Positions 1-8,915 of a DNA stretch of 64,000 bases are shown here, in pieces. The position numbers and the translations under genes are program-made. This DNA is from Staphylococcus pettenkoferi (GTDB lineage Bacteria > Bacillota > Bacilli > Staphylococcales > Staphylococcaceae). How positions within the stretch are numbered: the first letter of the stretch is position 1; each line of letters begins with the position of its first letter. The notes below the pieces were generated by a model that saw nothing but the letters and a program-made list of their open reading frames with translations, was not told where the DNA came from and made no database searches. The DNA is taken from positions 1 through 64,000 of the forward strand of contig NZ_JANSKK010000017.1 in the NCBI RefSeq assembly GCF_026659735.1, read 5' to 3'.

Positions 1-82
1 TTCCCGTAAGAAGCGAGAGTCATAACATTGGAAATTAGTTTTACTTTAATTATGTCCTAGCGCTTTTTCATATGATATACAC

Positions 83-463
83 TTATGATCTTTTGCGTTG
101 TTTAATCGCAATCGTACCTCTCATCACACTGATTAAACGATCCGTATCATCTTTGATATCAATGTTCCACACTTGCGTCGTCTTACCTTCGTGAACGATA
201 GTCGCTTCTGCATATACGACACCTTCAGTAGTAGAACTAATATGATTTGCGTTCATTTCTAAACCAAGCGGAATGTAACGCTCCGTATCTACAATATGCG
301 CTGCACCGATTGAACATGCTGTCTCTCCTAAAGCAAGGTTCGCCCCTCCGTGTAAATAGCCAAAAGGTTGCTTCACCTTATCTGTCACGGGCATGGACAC
401 GATGATATGTCCATGGGATTCTTTTTCTACCTTCATCCCTAAAGTTTCTAACATATTCGTCAT
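83..463 (-). CDS. PaaI-type hotdog-fold thioesterase
   Basis: A 127-residue protein of single hotdog-domain size. The segment FGYLHGGANLALGETACS carries the HGG element typical of PaaI/4-hydroxybenzoyl-CoA-like acyl-CoA thioesterases, in which the following acidic residue helps hydrolyse the thioester. The ATG at 463 is preferred over an upstream TTG because AGAGG lies about eight bases before it. It sits just downstream of the antiporter gene on the same strand (about 25 bp) and probably shares its transcript. The acyl substrate cannot be predicted. The family call is secure; the cellular role is not known from sequence. Confidence 0.85.
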   Translation of the reverse strand: MTNMLETLGMKVEKESHGHIIVSMPVTDKVKQPFGYLHGGANLALGETACSIGAAHIVDTERYIPLGLEMNANHISSTTEGVVYAEATIVHEGKTTQVWNIDIKDDTDRLISVMRGTIAIKQRKRS

Positions 464-487
464 AATCAACGCCTCTTTTCTAAAATT

Positions 488-1804
488 TTAAAGCACCATC
501 GCTGCTATTGTACCAAAGATGATTAAGGGTACGTTATAGAATACAAAGTTCGGTATACATGTATCTCGAATATGATCGTGCTGACCATCTACATCAAGCC
601 CAGCTGTCGGTCCGAGTGTTGAATCACTCGCAGGCGAACCAGAATCTCCGAGCGCACTCGCTGTACCGATAACAGCAATCAGCGCCATTGTACTTAAGCC
701 AAGTGACTCACCTAGTGGAATAAATAACGTTGCAATGATAGGAATCGTCGCGAAAGATGATCCAATACCTAATGTAACGACGAGTCCGATGATATACATC
801 ACAATGATGCTCAATAATTTATTATCCCCTGCTATCGTACTTAAACTATGTACGAGTGATGAAATATCACCCGTTTTATTCATCACACCTGCAAAGCCGT
901 TCGCACTGAGAATGACCACGCCGATATAAGCCATGATTTGAATTCCGTCGACGAACTTTTTATCTAACTCAGACCACTTATACGCACGTGAGATAAAGAA
1001 GATGAGTACCCCGGCTAATGCGCCGAAGATCATTGAATCTGTGAAGGTTTGTACGAGAAAAGTCGCGATAATCGCAACAATCGTAACGCCTAATACGTAA
1101 GGCTTAATTTCAATGTCATCTATTTCATCCAAATCTTTCTTCTGAATATATTTACGCGGTTTACGGTAAAAGAATAGACCGAGAATCAAACCAACCACAT
1201 AGCCTAGAGACGGAATAATCATCGCTTTCCAGACTAAGTTGATATCAATCGGGTGTCCTGCTTTCGCAAACCCTTTCGTAATGATCTGGTGGAAGATTTG
1301 ACCAAAACCATATGGCAGCAATACATAAGGAAAACATAAACCGAAACCGATAATTAAAGCGATTTGACGTCGATCCATATTCAACTCATTAAATAAACTG
1401 ATGAGTGGCGGAACGACGATAGGAATGAATGCAATATGGACCGGAATCAAGTTCTGACTCATAATACTGAGTGCTAAGAGCACCACTGTAATAATTAACT
1501 TGACTGTAACGCGTGAGAATTTACTATTCTCTGCGCGAATCCCTTTAATAATCTTATTGACGAGATAGTCAGTAATACCGCTGTATGAAATCAGAGCGGC
1601 GAATCCTCCGAGCAAGGCATAGCTCAAAGCGACCTCAGCACCATCAACAATATTTTTACCAAACACTGTAACGATGTCCTCGATAGACATACCGGCAACA
1701 AGGCCACCTACAAGTGCACTGATAAATAAACTAATTACAACGTTCAACCTGCATAAACACAGGACAATCATTAGAATAACTGCAACAACTACAGCATTAA
1801 CCAT
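488..1804 (-). CDS. NhaC/YuiF-family Na+/H+ antiporter
   Basis: About 438 residues with roughly eleven hydrophobic segments and a cytoplasmic basic loop near residues 215-230 (YRKPRKYIQKKDLDEID). The conserved region GIGSSFATIPIIATLF followed by ALGDSGSPASDSTLGPT is typical of the Na+/H+ antiporter family containing B. subtilis YuiF. A membrane exchanger of Na+ (or a small organic anion) for H+ is the likely role. ATG 1804 is chosen; an in-frame GTG at 1816 overlaps the GGGAG ribosome site. Its neighbour pepA (yuiE) has the same order in Bacillus, supporting orthology. Confidence 0.83.
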   Translation of the reverse strand: MVNAVVVAVILMIVLCLCRLNVVISLFISALVGGLVAGMSIEDIVTVFGKNIVDGAEVALSYALLGGFAALISYSGITDYLVNKIIKGIRAENSKFSRVTVKLIITVVLLALSIMSQNLIPVHIAFIPIVVPPLISLFNELNMDRRQIALIIGFGLCFPYVLLPYGFGQIFHQIITKGFAKAGHPIDINLVWKAMIIPSLGYVVGLILGLFFYRKPRKYIQKKDLDEIDDIEIKPYVLGVTIVAIIATFLVQTFTDSMIFGALAGVLIFFISRAYKWSELDKKFVDGIQIMAYIGVVILSANGFAGVMNKTGDISSLVHSLSTIAGDNKLLSIIVMYIIGLVVTLGIGSSFATIPIIATLFIPLGESLGLSTMALIAVIGTASALGDSGSPASDSTLGPTAGLDVDGQHDHIRDTCIPNFVFYNVPLIIFGTIAAMVL

Positions 1805-1952
1805 ATTGACATTCACTCCCTTTAATACATTATCGAACTAAAGCGTTATAGGTGTAATACTATCAATTCGATTCTCGTATGTCAACATTATTTCAGAATA
1901 TTTGCGAGAATGAGTAGTAATATACGGTTTTCCCTATCCACTTGAGCATACG

Positions 1953-2012
1953 AAAAAGCCCGCTTCATCGACATCGCGTTCATAATAACGTCGATCGTGA
2001 TGAGCGAGCTTT
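1953..2012 (-). terminator. Rho-independent terminator after pepA
   Basis: Long imperfect inverted repeat whose arms read AAAGCCCGCTTCATC and GATGAGCGAGCTTT. On the minus strand the hairpin is followed by a T run (CTTTTTCG), as expected for termination of the aminopeptidase transcript. Confidence 0.7.
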
Positions 2013-2097
2013 CAATCTTTAAGTTAAACTATATAACAAGTGAATCAATCTACAACGACTATCTAGAATCCTTTTTACGAACACAGGCCAACAACAT

Positions 2098-3576
2098 TTA
2101 ACCTTGTTGACGTAACCAATTCACAATCGTTGTCACAAGGAAACCTGTGGGACCAGCTGGACCGTTATAGTTCTTAGTGCTACGCGTCGCTGGGCCTGCA
2201 ATGTCGAAATGCATATGCGGCGTAGTACCTGCGAAATGCGAAATAAAGCTAGCCGCAAATAGCGCTTTACCGTGGCCATTCGTATGATTGACGAGATCTG
2301 CTACAGCTGAACGACGGATCTTGTCTTTCTCTGCTTGAGTGATTGGCAATTCGAATGTAGGATCGCCGTCCTCTAAAGCGATTGCCAGGATTTCTTCTAG
2401 CGGCGCTGTACTATGATTACGTAGAGCTGCTGCTTTATCTTCCCCAAGTGCTGCCACTGCTGCACCTGTCAATGTCGCGAAATCGAGAATATAGCGTGGT
2501 TGGAACTGATTAGCGTAGAAGACTGCATCGCCTAAGACGAGTCGTCCTTCTGCGTCACTGTTTAACACCTCTACCGTTTCACCACTTAGCGCAGTGAACA
2601 CGTCATCTGGTTTCATCGCTTGCTCACTAATCATGTTCTCCGCAAGTGCAACGACCCCTACAATATTGATAGGCAGTTGCAGTCGCTCGGCAATAGTAAT
2701 CATCGCAACGACATTGGCTGATCCGCACATATCAAATTTCATCGTCTGCATGCCTAACTTCGATTTGATAGAGTAACCACCTGAGTCGTACGTGACACCT
2801 TTCCCAACGAGCGCGATAGGATCTTGATCTTGTGCGCCACCTTGATACGTCATCGTAACGAGATGTGGCGGGTTGACTGAACCTTTGCCGACCGCGTGAA
2901 TGAGTCCGAAACCTTCTTGTTGCAGTTGCGACCCATCTTTGACGTCGACCTCCACACTTTTATCTGTAAAATGCTGGCTAATTTGTTCTGCATAATAAGC
3001 AGGCGTTAATATATTCGGCGGCATATTGCTGAAATCACGAGCAACATTGATGCCTTCTCCGATGATTTGTCCTGTTTCAAGTTCATTCGCAACCTCATGC
3101 TGTTCAGTATGGACGTTTAGCGTTAAATGATACGGCGCCGACTTATCAGATTTATAATTATCAAAGCGATACGTCGCGCGTTCACTTTGAAGACCGATGA
3201 GTTCCACGATGGAACGTGACTCGTAATATTTATTATCGAATGACTCTAGTAGCAGGGACGCTTGAGTTATACGCTCTGACTGTAAATACTGAAATAGATT
3301 ACCGAATGCTTTCAAGTAATCTTGCGTTGTTAAATCTTTGAGATTACTGAGCCCTACTGTGATAAGACGATGAGGTTGATCATTGAATTGGTAAAATGTT
3401 GAACCAATTTGGCCTACTGTCGTGCCCACAATTTGCTGATGCTTGAGATCATCTAAATCAGACTTAATGTCCTGTCCTTCAACTGTGAGCTCATCGAGTT
3501 GATTGAGATGTGCAGGTAAACCCACGATAAGAACTTGTTCCGCTTTGTCCTGTGTTGAGACGAATTGTGCTTCCAT
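2098..3576 (-). CDS. pepA: M17 leucyl aminopeptidase
   Basis: 492 residues, the usual length for cytosol aminopeptidases. It contains the signature [13 protein letters not shown], whose Asp and Glu bind one of two metals, and upstream [15 protein letters not shown] with the metal-binding Lys and Asp, in the C-terminal catalytic half; the N-terminal half is the poorly conserved macro-like domain. It removes N-terminal residues such as leucine from peptides in the cytoplasm. The start is ATG 3576, eight bases after GGGGGAG; the longer GTG start at 3585 is less likely. Orthologue of Bacillus YuiE, with the antiporter downstream as in Bacillus. Confidence 0.93.
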   Translation of the reverse strand: MEAQFVSTQDKAEQVLIVGLPAHLNQLDELTVEGQDIKSDLDDLKHQQIVGTTVGQIGSTFYQFNDQPHRLITVGLSNLKDLTTQDYLKAFGNLFQYLQSERITQASLLLESFDNKYYESRSIVELIGLQSERATYRFDNYKSDKSAPYHLTLNVHTEQHEVANELETGQIIGEGINVARDFSNMPPNILTPAYYAEQISQHFTDKSVEVDVKDGSQLQQEGFGLIHAVGKGSVNPPHLVTMTYQGGAQDQDPIALVGKGVTYDSGGYSIKSKLGMQTMKFDMCGSANVVAMITIAERLQLPINIVGVVALAENMISEQAMKPDDVFTALSGETVEVLNSDAEGRLVLGDAVFYANQFQPRYILDFATLTGAAVAALGEDKAAALRNHSTAPLEEILAIALEDGDPTFELPITQAEKDKIRRSAVADLVNHTNGHGKALFAASFISHFAGTTPHMHFDIAGPATRSTKNYNGPAGPTGFLVTTIVNWLRQQG

Positions 3577-3611
3577 CTTGTACACTCCCCCTTTAAATCT
3601 TTCTTGATAAA

Positions 3612-3644
3612 AATAAGGAGCCCATCATTATGATAGGCCCCTCT
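3612..3644 (-). terminator. Terminator after ndh
   Basis: Inverted repeat GGGGCCTATCA/TGATGGGCTCC on the minus strand followed by TTATTTTT, placed 20 bp after the dehydrogenase stop. Confidence 0.7.
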
Positions 3645-3664
3645 TGCGATTAAGCTTTGATTTA

Positions 3665-4873
3665 TTAGAATTTACCTTTTTTGAATGCTAAGCCTACGCC
3701 ACCTAATTTGAATACTGCACGTGTATCGATAACTTTCTTCATAAATGCAGCTTTTTTACCTTTAATATCTCTGCCGTAAACCACACCTACACCGTCATGT
3801 GAACCAAGTGAGCAAACTGTACCACGGTCTACGTAGTTGAATGGTACTGTTGGTTCACCGTGTAAGATGTTGTAAATGCTTTGAGCAACGTTTTCACCTT
3901 GTTGCATAGCGATTTGAGCTGTAGTTGGTAATGGACGTTCTTCACCTTCTGGGATGAATGCAGAGCAGTCACCGATAACGAAGATTTCGTCATGACCTTT
4001 GATAGTTAAATCTTGGTTGTTTACGATACGACCACGTTTAACGCCATCGAATGCGTCGTCCATAATGTGGTTACCGCGAACACCTGCTGCCCATACGACA
4101 GTGTTAGCTTCTAATTGTTCTTTCTTACCGTCAACTTCAACTACGAAACCTTTTTCGTTAGCAGCAACGATAGGTGTCGCAATCTTGAATTCAACACCTT
4201 TGTCTTCTAAGAAGCTTACTGCGTGGTTCACTAATTCATCAGAGAATTGTGGAAGCATCTTAGGTGCAGCTTCAACACAAGTGATGTGAACACGGCTTTG
4301 TTCTACGCCGTATTTGTTACATAATTCAGGAATACGTTCAGTTAATTCACCTAAGAATTCGATACCAGTGAATCCTGCACCACCAACTAAGATAGCGATA
4401 TCTTTATCATCTTTCTCTTTAGAAGAAGCATAGTTAGCAAATTTATCTTCGATGTGACGAGATAATTTACGTGAAGTTAAGATGTTTTCAATTTGGAAAG
4501 CATGTTCTTTCATGCCGTCGATACCAAATGTTTCGCTTTCGAAACCTAAACCAACAACTAAGATGTCGTAGTCGAATACGCCAGCGTCAGTTTCAACTTT
4601 TTGCGCATTGCGATCGATTTTCTTAACTTCTGCTTTGACGAAGTTAACTTTATCTTTATCTAATACACTTTCAACTGGGTAAAGTGCATCTTCGTAGCTT
4701 AAAGTACCTGCTGAAGCTTCATGTAACCAAGTTGCTTCATAGTGGTAATCATTTTTGTTGATTAATGTAATTTCTGCGTCTTCTTTAGAGAGTTGCTTTT
4801 GTAATTTAGTTACAGTTTGTAAGCCTGCGTAACCAGCACCTAAAACTAATACTTTTTTACGAGATTGAGCCAT
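3665..4873 (-). CDS. ndh: Type II NADH dehydrogenase (NDH-2)
   Basis: 402 residues. The N-terminal FAD-binding motif [18 protein letters not shown] (GxGxxG) and a second dinucleotide fold [17 protein letters not shown] for NADH are present, followed by the FAD-contacting [10 protein letters not shown] and [15 protein letters not shown]. This is the layout of single-subunit, non-proton-pumping NADH:quinone oxidoreductases that feed electrons from NADH to menaquinone at the membrane. The C-terminal tail is amphipathic and probably attaches to the membrane. ATG 4873 has AGGTGA six bases upstream. B. subtilis YumB is the syntenic orthologue. Monocistronic, with its own terminator. Confidence 0.9.
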   Translation of the reverse strand: MAQSRKKVLVLGAGYAGLQTVTKLQKQLSKEDAEITLINKNDYHYEATWLHEASAGTLSYEDALYPVESVLDKDKVNFVKAEVKKIDRNAQKVETDAGVFDYDILVVGLGFESETFGIDGMKEHAFQIENILTSRKLSRHIEDKFANYASSKEKDDKDIAILVGGAGFTGIEFLGELTERIPELCNKYGVEQSRVHITCVEAAPKMLPQFSDELVNHAVSFLEDKGVEFKIATPIVAANEKGFVVEVDGKKEQLEANTVVWAAGVRGNHIMDDAFDGVKRGRIVNNQDLTIKGHDEIFVIGDCSAFIPEGEERPLPTTAQIAMQQGENVAQSIYNILHGEPTVPFNYVDRGTVCSLGSHDGVGVVYGRDIKGKKAAFMKKVIDTRAVFKLGGVGLAFKKGKF

Positions 4874-5187
4874 TTTATTCACCTAAGCTTTCATAATTAT
4901 TTTTTATTTATACGTCTTTTTAAATGACAGCATGAAGACGTTATACGTTAACTGTGACAAAGCAATTTACTGAGTTGCTATGCGACATAACACCTTTCAT
5001 CTTACATCAAACTGCGATGCCTTTGTCACAATTTATTAATCATCACACTGTATTTTACCCGAGTTTTCACAAACAATTCATAAAAAAGACATTTTTCATC
5101 CATATATAATCTTATAGTTTTTATAGTATCATTTCAAGCACTTATCGGGGATGTGTGCGAAATTTCACAATATCAGTGATAAAATGA
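4874..5187. other. Intergenic region, no gene seen
   Basis: AT-rich stretch between the A-type carrier and ndh. It should contain the ndh promoter on the minus strand; I could not place convincing -35/-10 boxes, and no ORF with a ribosome site is visible. Confidence 0.5.
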
Positions 5188-5238
5188 ACCGATATACATG
5201 AAAAGGCTTTCTTCTTACACCTTAACACATATATCGGT
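5188..5238 (-). terminator. Hairpin after A-type Fe-S carrier
   Basis: Arms ACCGATATA and TATATCGGT separated by about 30 bases, followed on the minus strand by TTCATTTTATC. The position 10 bp after the stop codon at 5249 fits a terminator, though the T run is broken. Confidence 0.5.
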
Positions 5239-5248
5239 CCTCTACTAT

Positions 5249-5608
5249 TTAGCACTCTTCAGGTGTGCCTGAAACTTTCGCAGTCTTGAATGAACTGCCG
5301 CAACCACATGAAGCGATGGCATTCGGATTGTCAATTTGGAATCCGCCACCCATCAAGGATTGTTTGAAATCAATAGTTGTACCTTCAAGCACAGGTTTAT
5401 CGTAATTATCAACGAGTACTTTCAAACCGTAGAATTCAAGTACTTCGTCGTTCTCTCCAGGTTCCTCTTCTGCAGACATGCCATATGTTAAGCCAGTGCA
5501 GCCACCGCCATCAACTTTGATCTTAAGGTAGCCATCAGGCATGTCGTTTTGTTGGAGCATGTCTTTGACTTCGTATGCTGCGGATTTTGTCAATGTCACT
5601 GTACTCAT
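5249..5608 (-). CDS. A-type Fe-S cluster carrier (HesB/IscA/ErpA-like)
   Basis: 119 residues with the three conserved cysteines of A-type carriers: GGGCTGL near residue 37 and the C-terminal CGCGSSF pair. Such proteins accept Fe-S clusters from the SUF scaffold and hand them to apo-targets. It matches B. subtilis YutM by position next to YuzB and NADH dehydrogenase. AAAGGAGG lies just upstream of the ATG at 5608. The roughly 600-bp upstream region is unusual: it carries a degenerate tandem repeat array (5644-6085, described separately). Confidence 0.9.
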   Translation of the reverse strand: MSTVTLTKSAAYEVKDMLQQNDMPDGYLKIKVDGGGCTGLTYGMSAEEEPGENDEVLEFYGLKVLVDNYDKPVLEGTTIDFKQSLMGGGFQIDNPNAIASCGCGSSFKTAKVSGTPEEC

Positions 5609-5643
5609 ATTTTTTCCTCCTTTGGCTGTTGCACAATAACCAT

Positions 5644-5676
5644 CTACTTTGTCGACAAATCCATCTCATTGCTCAT
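5644..5676 (-). CDS. Unit A of small-ORF array, truncated peptide MSNEMDLSTK
   Basis: Ten-codon ORF starting inside the sequence ATGAGCAATGA, in which the previous unit's TGA stop overlaps this ATG by 11 bases. It shares the MSNE beginning with unit B but quickly hits a TAG. Whether it is translated is unknown; it lies directly upstream of the A-type carrier's ribosome site. Confidence 0.3.
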   Translation of the reverse strand: MSNEMDLSTK

Positions 5677-5791
5677 TTACTTGTAGTAAAATCGCGGCTT
5701 CGATGTCCTTGTCTTCGCGTAGATGATTGTTATGCAATAGCCTTGAAATGTTTTCTTTCAATACTTTGATAAATAATCCTTCATTGCTCAT
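5666..5791 (-). CDS. Small ORF, intact unit B of the tandem array
   Basis: 41 codons beginning MSNEGLFIKVLKENISR and ending AAILLQVNEQ. AGG lies only a few bases before the ATG, and the stop TGA overlaps the next unit's ATG, an arrangement seen in translationally coupled genes. The peptide is mainly charged and helical in appearance, with no signal peptide or membrane segment. Related but broken copies flank it. I recognise no family; it could be a real small protein or the last intact remnant of a decayed gene array. Confidence 0.4.
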   Translation of the reverse strand: MSNEGLFIKVLKENISRLLHNNHLREDKDIEAAILLQVNEQ

Positions 5792-6223
5792 TTACCTGTA
5801 GTAAAATCGCGACTTCAATAAAGTTAACTCCTTGCTCCTTATTGTTTCTTGTAGTTTATTTATTTTTGTTGAATAGCTAGTAGTGTCACTCTTTGTTCAT
5901 TTAGGTGATAGTAAAATCACTTCATCGGTCGGCTTTTCTCCGCGTGTCTTGCTGTTGATTTACAACCATTTTTAATTTTTTCATGATCTTTCATTGCTCA
6001 TTTACCTGCTGTAAAGTCGCAACTTCAATGTGCTTGTCTCCGCGTTAATGGTTGTTATGTGATAACCTTTAAATCTTTCAACTTTGTTAAAAACCTTTAA
6101 TACACCTGTTTTTAAATTGCTGCTCGTTGAGTAAGCACTACACTTTGAAAGTCGCTAATGATTGTTATTACACTTAAAGCAAGCTAAAGTACATGCGTAT
6201 ATGATTTATCTATACAAGAAGCA

Positions 6224-6472
6224 TTAGAACATTGCCCAAGCTTCCTGTTGTTCTTCTATATGCTTGTAGATGTTTGAAAGTAATTCATCTGGCGTGTTCC
6301 CTTCGACAACTTCGCCATCGACTAAGGCATATAATCCACTCGAGCAAATACCACAGCTTTGAAGGCAGCCATACTCTAGAACATCTACTTCAGGATCTTC
6401 TTCTAACTTGTTATAAACATAGTCTCCGCCTTTGGCCATGTTTGATACACAAAATTCTACAAGTGGAAACAT
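6224..6472 (-). CDS. YuzB family protein (DUF1450)
   Basis: 82 residues. The pattern [12 protein letters not shown] near the start and [23 protein letters not shown] later supplies four cysteines, as in Bacillus YuzB, a thioredoxin-fold ferredoxin-like family of unknown function. The start at 6472 gives MFPLVEFC, matching family starts. Genome order (YutM, YuzB, YutJ) is conserved with Bacillus. The cysteine spacing hints at metal or cluster binding, which is inference. Confidence 0.85.
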   Translation of the reverse strand: MFPLVEFCVSNMAKGGDYVYNKLEEDPEVDVLEYGCLQSCGICSSGLYALVDGEVVEGNTPDELLSNIYKHIEEQQEAWAMF

Positions 6473-6947
6473 ATTTCACCTTCTTTATAGATTCAGTTCT
6501 TTTATTATAACAAACACACCCCTGTATTGCCCACAAGCTGATTTCTACTAAAAAATTTTTCAACAATTCCCTAAAAAGTGCTAAAGCCCTTTCACAATAG
6601 TTAAGAAAGCGATTGCAAAATTAAGTCATTGCCTATAAAGTTATTTGTAGTAGCACATTAAAAAGCATATAATAAACTATGTATGATTTCATATCGTTCC
6701 AACACGGTAAGAGCAAGCAAAGGGTCTCTTATCAACTATATATAACGCGTAATGCATCATGGATAGTGTGGGGCTACATTAAAGTCATTGTGCCGCTTCA
6801 ACGACATATCTCCTAGAATGACCTGTCTCGTTTCACAACACTTATACTGTCGAACTGAGGTAGCGTCTAGTGTGGAAGCGAAGAGCGATAGACTTTGAAC
6901 ATGATGTATCTACAACAATCTAATTTCTGATTAAAGGGGTATTGAAC
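6473..6947. other. Divergent intergenic region, no gene seen
   Basis: About 475 bp between yuzB (minus) and the flavoprotein gene (plus). It should hold two divergent promoters; TATAATAAA near 6668 and its neighbourhood are candidate -10 sequences. No ORF with a convincing ribosome site or structured RNA was found. Confidence 0.5.
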
Positions 6948-8012
6948 ATGAAAAATCTTGTACTACTCGGTGGTGGCTATGGGAATATGCGTATCATGTC
7001 GCATATCTTACCTAATGCCCTACCTAAGGACTATTCACTGACACTCGTTGACCGCATGCCGTATCATAGTCTGAAGCCAGAGTTCTACGAGTTAGCAGCA
7101 GGTACGAAATCGGATAAAGATATTCGAATGAACTTCCCAGATTCTCCACGAATCAATACGGTTTATGGAGAAATCACGGAAATCGATTTAGACGATCAAA
7201 TCGTTTCAGTCGGCAATACTAAGATTGACTATGACGAGCTCGTTATTGGCTTGGGTTGTGAAGATAAATATCACAACGTACCGGGTGCAGAAGAGCATAC
7301 GTTTAGTATTCAAACTTTGTCTAAATCTAGAGAGACTTTCCACCACATCAGTGAGTTACCAAACGGCGCTAAAGTCGGTATCGTAGGTGCTGGCTTGAGC
7401 GGTATTGAACTCGCGAGTGAACTTCGTGAAAGTCGCAGTGATTTAGATATTTATCTCTACGATCGCGGCGAGCGTATCTTACCACGTTTCCCAGAGAAAT
7501 TGAGTCGTTACATAGAGAAATGGTTCAAGAAGAATGATGTAACAGTCGTTCCAAATTCTAATATTAACCGTGTAGAAGATGGTCGTATTTTCAACAATGA
7601 TATCCCTGAAGATGTGGATCTCGTCGTTTGGACAGCGGGTATTCAACCGGTGGACATCGTTCGTAACTTACCTGTTGATATTAGTAAAAGTGGTCGTGTC
7701 ATTCTGAACCAATATCATCAAATTCCAACTTATAAAAATGTTTACGTCGTAGGTGATTGTGCCGAATTACCACACGCACCAAGTGCACAACTTGCTGAGG
7801 CGCAAGGTGATCAAATCGCGGATGTCATGAAATTACAATGGCAAGGTAAACCATTACCTGAGAAGATGTCTGAGATTAAAATCCAAGGTTTCTTAGGTTC
7901 ATTAGGCGAAAAACAAGGCTTCGCTTATATTATGGATCGTACTGTTACGGGTCGTCTCGCGTCTATTTTAAAATCAGGTGTGCTCTGGCTTTACAAATAT
8001 CATAATGGTTAA
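6948..8012 (+). CDS. NAD(P)/FAD-dependent oxidoreductase (YutJ-like)
   Basis: 354 residues. An N-terminal FAD motif (LLGGGYGNMRI) and a central NAD(P) motif (KVGIVGAGLSGIELASEL) are followed by VYVVGDCAELPHAPSAQLAEAQG, which contacts FAD near the C-terminus. The overall layout is that of NDH-2-like pyridine-nucleotide disulphide oxidoreductases, a diverged paralogue of the ndh product encoded at 3.7 kb. ATG 6948 follows AAAGGGG by eight bases; the earlier ATG at 6942 is too close. Positionally it is YutJ of Bacillus. The electron acceptor is unknown. It ends at a strong terminator. Confidence 0.85.
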   Translation: MKNLVLLGGGYGNMRIMSHILPNALPKDYSLTLVDRMPYHSLKPEFYELAAGTKSDKDIRMNFPDSPRINTVYGEITEIDLDDQIVSVGNTKIDYDELVIGLGCEDKYHNVPGAEEHTFSIQTLSKSRETFHHISELPNGAKVGIVGAGLSGIELASELRESRSDLDIYLYDRGERILPRFPEKLSRYIEKWFKKNDVTVVPNSNINRVEDGRIFNNDIPEDVDLVVWTAGIQPVDIVRNLPVDISKSGRVILNQYHQIPTYKNVYVVGDCAELPHAPSAQLAEAQGDQIADVMKLQWQGKPLPEKMSEIKIQGFLGSLGEKQGFAYIMDRTVTGRLASILKSGVLWLYKYHNG

Positions 8013-8018
8013 TGACTT

Positions 8019-8053
8019 AAAAACGGTCTAGGCAACCCCCTAGACCGTTTTTT
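8019..8053 (+). terminator. Rho-independent terminator
   Basis: Perfect stem AAAACGGTCTAG/CTAGACCGTTTT with a short loop and a TTTTTT tail, immediately after the flavoprotein gene. Confidence 0.9.
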
Positions 8054-8174
8054 ACTATTCAAGTATTGATTTTAAAGTGAAAGTTACACATTAAACTACG
8101 AGAGTCATAACATTGAAAAGGAAACACCCTCACATTTTACTTAGAGTTCCTAACACACTTAACCTATGATGAAC

Positions 8175-8510
8175 TTAATCTTCTTGTGCCGCCTCTGGAA
8201 AGCGTGCTTTCATAAAACGCTTAATGTCTTTCAATTGAATATAACCATCCGCAACGTATTCATCATTCATCGTCACTAGCGGATAGAATAATTCCTCCTC
8301 TTGAATTTGCTCAATATAGTGCTGATCATGATCAGATAGATTCTCTGTATCGTGCTCAATATCAATATACGTAAATTCAAATTGAATATCAGGATATTTA
8401 CGTTGTAATAATGGTTGTAACCAATCATACGTATTTTTAGAAGTTGGCGCATTTACACAGCTTGCACATACAACATCTGCGCCATATACAACTACACTAA
8501 CTTTATTCAT
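8175..8510 (-). CDS. YuzD family protein (thioredoxin-like)
   Basis: 111 residues starting MNKVSVVVYGADVVCASC, with a CASC motif near residues 14-17 where thioredoxin-fold proteins carry the CxxC. Bacillus YuzD (DUF1462) has the same feature and the same place beside the NifU-type protein. ATG 8510 is chosen because GGAGAGG precedes it; the open frame continues upstream to 8609 without a ribosome site. Probably a small redox protein linked to Fe-S metabolism; function unproven. Confidence 0.83.
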   Translation of the reverse strand: MNKVSVVVYGADVVCASCVNAPTSKNTYDWLQPLLQRKYPDIQFEFTYIDIEHDTENLSDHDQHYIEQIQEEELFYPLVTMNDEYVADGYIQLKDIKRFMKARFPEAAQED

Positions 8511-8614
8511 AAGCCTCTCCCTTTGTTTTCGATGATAGATTTTTTCGTCCATATCTATTATAATAAAGTAATAACGAGAAGATGAAATAATATACTTGAA
8601 AGGAGGCATTTCGC

Positions 8615-8857
8615 ATGCCTACAGAAAACGCAACGATGTTCGATCAAGTCGCAGAAGTGATTGAGAAGTTACGTCCTTTCTTATTACGTGATGGCGGGGA
8701 TTGTTCGCTCGTCGATGTAGAAGATGGTATTGTCAAATTGCAATTACACGGTGCTTGCGGGACATGCCCAAGTTCAACAATTACGCTTAAAGCAGGTATT
8801 GAACGTGCTTTACACGAAGAAGTACCGGGCGTCGTTGAAGTAGAACAAGTATTTTAA
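8615..8857 (+). CDS. NifU C-terminal domain Fe-S protein
   Basis: 80 residues, a stand-alone Nfu domain. The CxxC motif lies in GACGTCPSS near residues 49-55 and, in a dimer, would hold a [4Fe-4S] cluster for delivery to apo-proteins. AAAGGAGG precedes the ATG. It is divergent from yuzD with about 100 bp between the starts, and corresponds to B. subtilis YutI. Together with the A-type carrier and the suf operon it belongs to cluster trafficking. Confidence 0.92.
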   Translation: MPTENATMFDQVAEVIEKLRPFLLRDGGDCSLVDVEDGIVKLQLHGACGTCPSSTITLKAGIERALHEEVPGVVEVEQVF

Positions 8858-8867
8858 TATAAAGAGA

Positions 8868-8904
8868 TGAAACCGGCACGTTACTCTACACGTGTCGGTT
8901 TCTT
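8868..8904 (+). terminator. Terminator after nifU-like gene
   Basis: Stem GAAACCGGCACG/CGTGTCGGTTTC with a ten-base loop and a TTTGTGTT tail, 10 bp after the stop. It may also serve the convergent dehydrogenase gene. Confidence 0.75.
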
Positions 8905-8915
8905 TGTGTTCTACC

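Larger units (their letters stand above)
5644..6085 (-). repeat. Degenerate tandem repeat (~100-115 bp units)
   Basis: Four imperfect copies, recognised by TCATTGCTCATTTAC or a diverged form, begin near 5666, 5781, 5890 and 5991. Shared blocks continue through GTAAAATCGCGACTTCAA and, in copies A and D, on to CGCGT...ATG.TTGTTATG. On the minus strand the copies encode versions of one small ORF ending in QVNEQ and restarting at ATGAGCAATGA. Copy B is intact, D has an in-frame TAA and C is strongly diverged. This looks like a small gene that was tandemly duplicated and then decayed. No known family was recognised. Confidence 0.6.
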
